Below, piece after piece: positions 60,696 through 64,000 of a DNA stretch of 64,000 bases. The position numbers were made by a program, and so were the translations under genes. The first letter of the stretch is position 1, and every line of letters begins with the position of its first letter. Source of the stretch: JALEFZ01 sp039817415 (GTDB lineage Bacteria; Bacteroidota; Bacteroidia; J057); assembly GCA_039817415.1 (NCBI GenBank), contig JBCBVV010000006.1, positions 124,001 to 188,000 on the forward strand, read 5' to 3'. A model generated the notes under the pieces. That model was not told where the DNA came from, did no database searches, and saw only the letters and a list, made by a program, of their open reading frames with translations.

Positions 60696-61031
60696 ATGAT
60701 TAACTGGCAAGATCTTCAATCAGAAACTCAGCTGGATAGTATTAGGGAAAAATCATTCGATAAGCCCCAACTGATTTTTAAACACAGCATTAGCTGTGGG
60801 ATTTCTGCATACATTCAGGATCGCTTGGATTCAGCTACAACATCACTAGGTGAGCAATTTGACTTGCATTACCTTGATCTGATCACGTACAGACCTGTTT
60901 CCAACAAAATAGCCTCAGATTTTGGTGTACCGCATCAATCCCCTCAGGTTATTCTTATAAAGGATGGGCAAGCCATTCATAATGCTAGCCATCATTCTAT
61001 TGTTCCTGAGCGTATTCTGGCTGCTGTCTGA
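60696..61031 (+). CDS. ytxJ: Bacillithiol system redox protein YtxJ
   Basis: 111 residues of thioredoxin-like fold. The F-K-H-S-I-S-C segment (Cys34) corresponds to the K-H-S-x-x-C motif of YtxJ (DUF2847), with V-P-H-Q-S-P-Q-V-I-L-I containing the cis-Pro strand. YtxJ is proposed to be a monothiol bacilliredoxin, which implies that this organism uses bacillithiol as its low-molecular-weight thiol. The OsmC and msrA genes nearby are also redox-related. Confidence 0.88.
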   Translation: MINWQDLQSETQLDSIREKSFDKPQLIFKHSISCGISAYIQDRLDSATTSLGEQFDLHYLDLITYRPVSNKIASDFGVPHQSPQVILIKDGQAIHNASHHSIVPERILAAV

Positions 61032-61055
61032 CAATATTTCTGACGATTAATAAAG

Positions 61056-61102
61056 ATACCCTTTCTGGATAAATGTTTCCAGAAAGGGTATTTTCATTTT
61101 TT
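61056..61102 (+). terminator. Terminator of ytxJ
   Basis: ATACCCTTTCTGG pairs perfectly with CCAGAAAGGGTAT over 13 bp, loop 10 nt, followed by T-rich sequence ending in eight T. Convergent with the OsmC gene. Confidence 0.85.
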
Positions 61103-61155
61103 TTGAACAAAGAGAAGCATTCAAACATTCTTGCCTGAATTCATTACTTCCCTGA

Positions 61156-61563
61156 TTAGTTATACACAAACTTCACCTTTACCATGATTTCAGGATGAAG
61201 GCTTCTGGTAACTGGACAACTCAAAGCGACTCGCTCCAAAAGGCTCTTTTCGCTGTCATTCAAGTTATGGTTGGTAAAGATCAGCTCGATCGTTAATTCG
61301 GCAATTCTTCTTGGGGCTGATGTCATCACCTTTTTCACCTCTCCTGATACTTCGCCCATATTGATGTCATTCTTCTCAGCAGAAATGCCCATGACGGTAA
61401 TCATACATGACAAGGCAGCAGTAGCAACCAGATCAGTTGGAGAAAATGCTTCTCCCTTTCCGTGGTTGTCAGTAGGTGCATCTGTAAGGATTTTATTACC
61501 TGAACGAAGGTGTTCTGCCTCGGTACGGAGACTTCCTTGATAAATGACTTTTGCGGTATTCAT
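61156..61563 (-). CDS. OsmC-family peroxiredoxin-like protein
   Basis: 135 residues. The two catalytic cysteines are in A-L-S-C-M-I-T (Cys53) and A-L-S-C-P-V-T-R (Cys116), in the order and spacing of OsmC/YhfA proteins; F-S-P-T-D-L-V-A-T-A is also characteristic. Some family members reduce organic hydroperoxides. It lies 71 nt downstream of gldG in the same direction. Confidence 0.9.
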   Translation of the reverse strand: MNTAKVIYQGSLRTEAEHLRSGNKILTDAPTDNHGKGEAFSPTDLVATAALSCMITVMGISAEKNDINMGEVSGEVKKVMTSAPRRIAELTIELIFTNHNLNDSEKSLLERVALSCPVTRSLHPEIMVKVKFVYN

Positions 61564-61634
61564 ACTTCTTTTAATGAGGCGTGCAAAATAGTCATATTTT
61601 CAGCAATGCCCGAACTCTCCCGACTTTTAGCGGA

Positions 61635-63383
61635 TCAAAGCTGCTTGTTGGCGTGCTTTCTTTTTCGCAGGAAGTTTCGGACCAAGCCAAAAGCCAAAAT
61701 GAGGAGAACAGGAATAAGGAGATTGATTACCCTTAACAATTGAGTGAAGTTGGCAGCCTTTTCCCGATTGATCCGTCTTACGCCTACTTCCTTGGATCGA
61801 ATACCCGTTAGAGCCGCATCACCAGCCAGGTAATCAACTGCATTGAGCAACATAGTCTTGTTGTCATAGGGCATATATCCTCGTCGGTTTCTGAACTTCT
61901 TCCCTTGAGCGAATTCTCCATCAGAAATCACCACCACTTTACCGGGATAATCGGGATTGTTAATGGGACCAAACTGTGCAGCAGGAGGATTAGGTGCTAC
62001 TGAATCAAGTGGAACTTCTCTGTTCAAAAAGAGAGAGGGAAATCTTCCTTCAATCGCCAAACCGTTTATGGTACCCTCTGTCTTGTTGAAAAGCTGAGGG
62101 GGAATAGGTTTTTCCAAATAGGTGGCAATGTCAATAAACTGCTTTCCCTGAACAGTACGGCTCAAACGAGAACTCTTCAAGAATACTCCCTTACTAGTTC
62201 CTGGCAAGGAAAAGGTATCAATACTCGCGGCATATCGAAGCAAGGTCGCATCCACATTTCTGGATATGGGATGGTCTGGAAACTGTAGCTGCAGCGGAAA
62301 AAACACCCACTTACGAGATTGGAAAGCAGCTCTTCCTGATGGACCAGGAATCAGTACTTCTGTAGATTCACACTCCATGTCTTGAACCAGATCATAGTTG
62401 ATCTTGAAGCCATATTTGAAGAACATATCGTCTAGGTTTAGCTCTCTAAGCTCTGTCAAGGTTGACTGATTTCGGTAAAGAGAGAGGTCGACCACTTGAT
62501 TGTCCAAGATCCACAAGACAGAACCTCCACGGATGAGATACTGGTCTATTTCATATTTGTCTCGTTCGCTGAAGGGAAGGCGTGGTTGCAAAATCACCAG
62601 CACGTCAATGGAAGGACTTATTTCATAACCTGGGGTAGCCTTTAGGTCTAGGTAACCGAAATTATAGTTGTTGCTGATTTCATTGGCGAACTCAGGAACC
62701 GAATCTGGCGGTAGTTCCCCATGCCCCGTTAAGAAGGCTACGACCCCTCCACGGGCTTGTCCTAGCTTTCTTATCCCAGAGGTAAGTTTATATTCGAGAT
62801 CTCCTTCGGCCTTGATAAAATTGATATTAGGGCCATTCGTAGTCATGAAGCTCGCCCCTTTGACCAAATCAATGTAAACTTCTCTTTCATTGGAGTATAA
62901 CTCAACGATAGGCCACATTTTGTTGGTGCGTACCTCCGTTGCCGAGACTCTTACCTGAACAGGAATAGGCGCCAGTCCACGTTGGGCGAAAGCTTTCTGC
63001 AGTTCTGGGCTACTTCCAGGATCAATGAACTGAAACTGGAGATCATGGCCTGCATACTGTTTCATTTCAAGTAGGGTTGTACGGATTGCCTCTTGAAATT
63101 CACGGACATTCGGAGGAAAATCTCCTTCTAGGTATACATTGGCCGTGATGGGATATGGGAGATTTTTAACGGTTTCAATGGTCAGGTCGGAAAGGGAAAA
63201 TCTCTTTTCGCGGGTCAAGTCAATGCGGACAAAATAATTGCTGAGAATCATGTTGGCAGCAATGATGATCCCAATGACTATGATCCACTGGATCATTCCC
63301 TGTCGCTTTTTGTTTCTTGATTCCTGCCCTTCCTCTATCAATTCCTCAGTTATGGGCTCTTCCCATTCTTCCGTTTCTGCCAT
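61635..63383 (-). CDS. gldG: Gliding motility ABC transporter component GldG
   Basis: 582 residues from the ATG at 63383. An acidic cytoplasmic leader (1-28) is followed by a transmembrane helix (about 31-48) and R-I-D-L-T-R-E-K-R-F-S-L-S, the hallmark start of the GldG/ABC-2-associated periplasmic domain. L-T-G-H-G-E near residue 227 and a C-terminal helix with basic tail (about 545-582) complete it. GldG works with GldF and GldA in F. johnsoniae gliding. Its usual neighbour gldF is not next to it here; upstream is a terminator and pyruvate kinase. Confidence 0.9.
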   Translation of the reverse strand: MAETEEWEEPITEELIEEGQESRNKKRQGMIQWIIVIGIIIAANMILSNYFVRIDLTREKRFSLSDLTIETVKNLPYPITANVYLEGDFPPNVREFQEAIRTTLLEMKQYAGHDLQFQFIDPGSSPELQKAFAQRGLAPIPVQVRVSATEVRTNKMWPIVELYSNEREVYIDLVKGASFMTTNGPNINFIKAEGDLEYKLTSGIRKLGQARGGVVAFLTGHGELPPDSVPEFANEISNNYNFGYLDLKATPGYEISPSIDVLVILQPRLPFSERDKYEIDQYLIRGGSVLWILDNQVVDLSLYRNQSTLTELRELNLDDMFFKYGFKINYDLVQDMECESTEVLIPGPSGRAAFQSRKWVFFPLQLQFPDHPISRNVDATLLRYAASIDTFSLPGTSKGVFLKSSRLSRTVQGKQFIDIATYLEKPIPPQLFNKTEGTINGLAIEGRFPSLFLNREVPLDSVAPNPPAAQFGPINNPDYPGKVVVISDGEFAQGKKFRNRRGYMPYDNKTMLLNAVDYLAGDAALTGIRSKEVGVRRINREKAANFTQLLRVINLLIPVLLILAFGLVRNFLRKRKHANKQL

Positions 63384-63505
63384 ATCAGATCGTCTTTTTG
63401 AATGCTGATCAATTAGGATTACGGCCAATGGCCACTTTCTTATTTTCCTACTGAGCCAAATCCCTACCTCAGCAAGAGAATAGCATAAGGATCAGCAATT
63501 TGAAC

Positions 63506-63534
63506 AAAAAAAAGGGAAACAAACAATGTTTCCC
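63506..63534 (-). terminator. Terminator of pyk
   Basis: On the minus strand GGGAAACA and TGTTTCCC pair around a 5-nt loop, followed by eight U. It separates pyk from gldG. Confidence 0.8.
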
Positions 63535-63580
63535 TCAAGTGGCTTGTATCGCCTATTTGATCTTATCTAAGCAGAGCTTT

Positions 63581-64000
63581 TTATTTACTACTGCCCTTTC
63601 CTTTCATTTTGCTCACTTTGATCATATTGGTCAATCCGTGCTCCATCAAAGGCATAGAACCCGTATTGATCAAAATATCATTTTCCTGAACCAGTTCATT
63701 GTCCTTCAGGATTTCGTGTACATCCTGAATGACATCGTCTGTAGCACCAAAGTTGTCGAAGTAGCGTCCTCTAACACCCCATGCGAGGTTTAGGGTAGTC
63801 ATTACTTTTCTGTTGTTGGTGAAGGCATAGATAAATGACTTGGGTCTACACCTTGAAATTTGAAAAGCGGTATATCCCGATCTCGTCATAGCCAGAATAG
63901 CCTTAGCATCAGTTTCCTGGGATAATTTACAGGCTGCGAATACAGTAGAGACACTCAGTACCTCTGCATTGGCCGGCATTTTATCCATATTTCGGTAGTA
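63581..64000 (-). CDS. pyk: Pyruvate kinase, C-terminal part
   Basis: The reading frame enters from the right edge and ends at 63581, giving the last 139 residues. They correspond to the C-terminal regulatory domain of pyruvate kinase: A-I-L-A-M-T-R-S-G-Y-T-A near the start, R-C-R-P-K-S, the L-N-L-A-W-G-V-R-G segment, and a terminal T-N-M-I-K-V-S-K. The catalytic barrel lies outside the window. A strong terminator follows. Confidence 0.88.
   Translation of the reverse strand, partial: YYRNMDKMPANAEVLSVSTVFAACKLSQETDAKAILAMTRSGYTAFQISRCRPKSFIYAFTNNRKVMTTLNLAWGVRGRYFDNFGATDDVIQDVHEILKDNELVQENDILINTGSMPLMEHGLTNMIKVSKMKGKGSSK

Noticed and set aside
1..64000. Search for prophage, insertion sequences, integrases, CRISPR arrays, toxin-antitoxin or anti-phage systems
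   Set aside because: No transposase, integrase, repeat array or defence-type gene was seen. The single tRNA has no adjacent integrase or repeated 3' end. The Upf1-like helicase is monocistronic and lacks defence partners.

Overview
The window is a chromosomal segment of a member of the Bacteroidota. The evidence is a GldG gliding protein, a surface protein with a type IX secretion C-terminal domain, a TonB-dependent receptor with an N-terminal carboxypeptidase-like regulatory domain, the uppS-bamA-OmpH-OmpH cluster, a bacillithiol-associated YtxJ, start codons without clear Shine-Dalgarno sequences, and several promoters matching the Bacteroidota form (TTG, about 17-21 nt, TAnnTTTG). The style of the lipoproteins and outer-membrane barrels suggests a marine or environmental heterotroph (Saprospirales or Cytophagales-like), but the genus cannot be read from this stretch. 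There is no sign of a prophage, insertion sequence, CRISPR array or rRNA. The one tRNA is tRNA-Glu(UUC).

Layout. 1-6.6 kb: a tight minus-strand acyl-CoA operon (beta-keto acid cleavage enzyme, enoyl reductase-like SDR, tandem-fused acyl-CoA dehydrogenase, FabG-like SDR, MaoC-like hydratase). It faces a TetR regulator and a crotonase, with a near-perfect palindrome over the operon promoter. 6.8-12.6 kb: an Asp-rich repeat lipoprotein, a flavin disulfide reductase, a membrane protein, a Crp/Fnr regulator followed by two FNR-like boxes at the promoter of another lipoprotein, and a sterol desaturase/DUF2147 fusion. 12.9-25 kb: tRNA-Glu, a TonB receptor, SbtA, a dienelactone hydrolase, a DUF434 protein, a DUF4349 lipoprotein, AccC, a glycosyltransferase and a flippase. 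25.1-28.5 kb: an Hpt protein facing a sigma-54-type response regulator that lacks a DNA-binding domain, followed 20 nt later by a T9SS cargo protein.

28.5-40.3 kb: an Upf1-like helicase, the envelope biogenesis cluster uppS-bamA-OmpH-OmpH, an outer-membrane barrel, a flavin/2Fe-2S reductase, a type II NADH dehydrogenase and a DUF6089 barrel. 40.4-51 kb: an S37 peptidase, two tandem Nudix hydrolases, a polysaccharide deacetylase, an HMG-CoA lyase-like enzyme, a TPR protein, a 147-residue unknown, a cyclophilin lipoprotein, GcvH, a small barrel and Pgi. 51-64 kb: a 1043-residue TraB/GumN protein, a class C serine hydrolase, membrane and lipoprotein unknowns, RlmN, MsrA, a THUMP-like methyltransferase, a 40-residue lipoprotein with YtxJ, OsmC, GldG and the 3' part of pyruvate kinase.

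Most of the window is ordinary housekeeping. The parts most likely to hold something undescribed are (i) the TetR-controlled acyl-CoA/BKACE operon with its double acyl-CoA dehydrogenase, (ii) the Hpt / HTH-less sigma-54 activator / T9SS-cargo module, and (iii) the paired FNR-like boxes at a lipoprotein promoter. Function calls rest on motif recognition by eye, without database searches.
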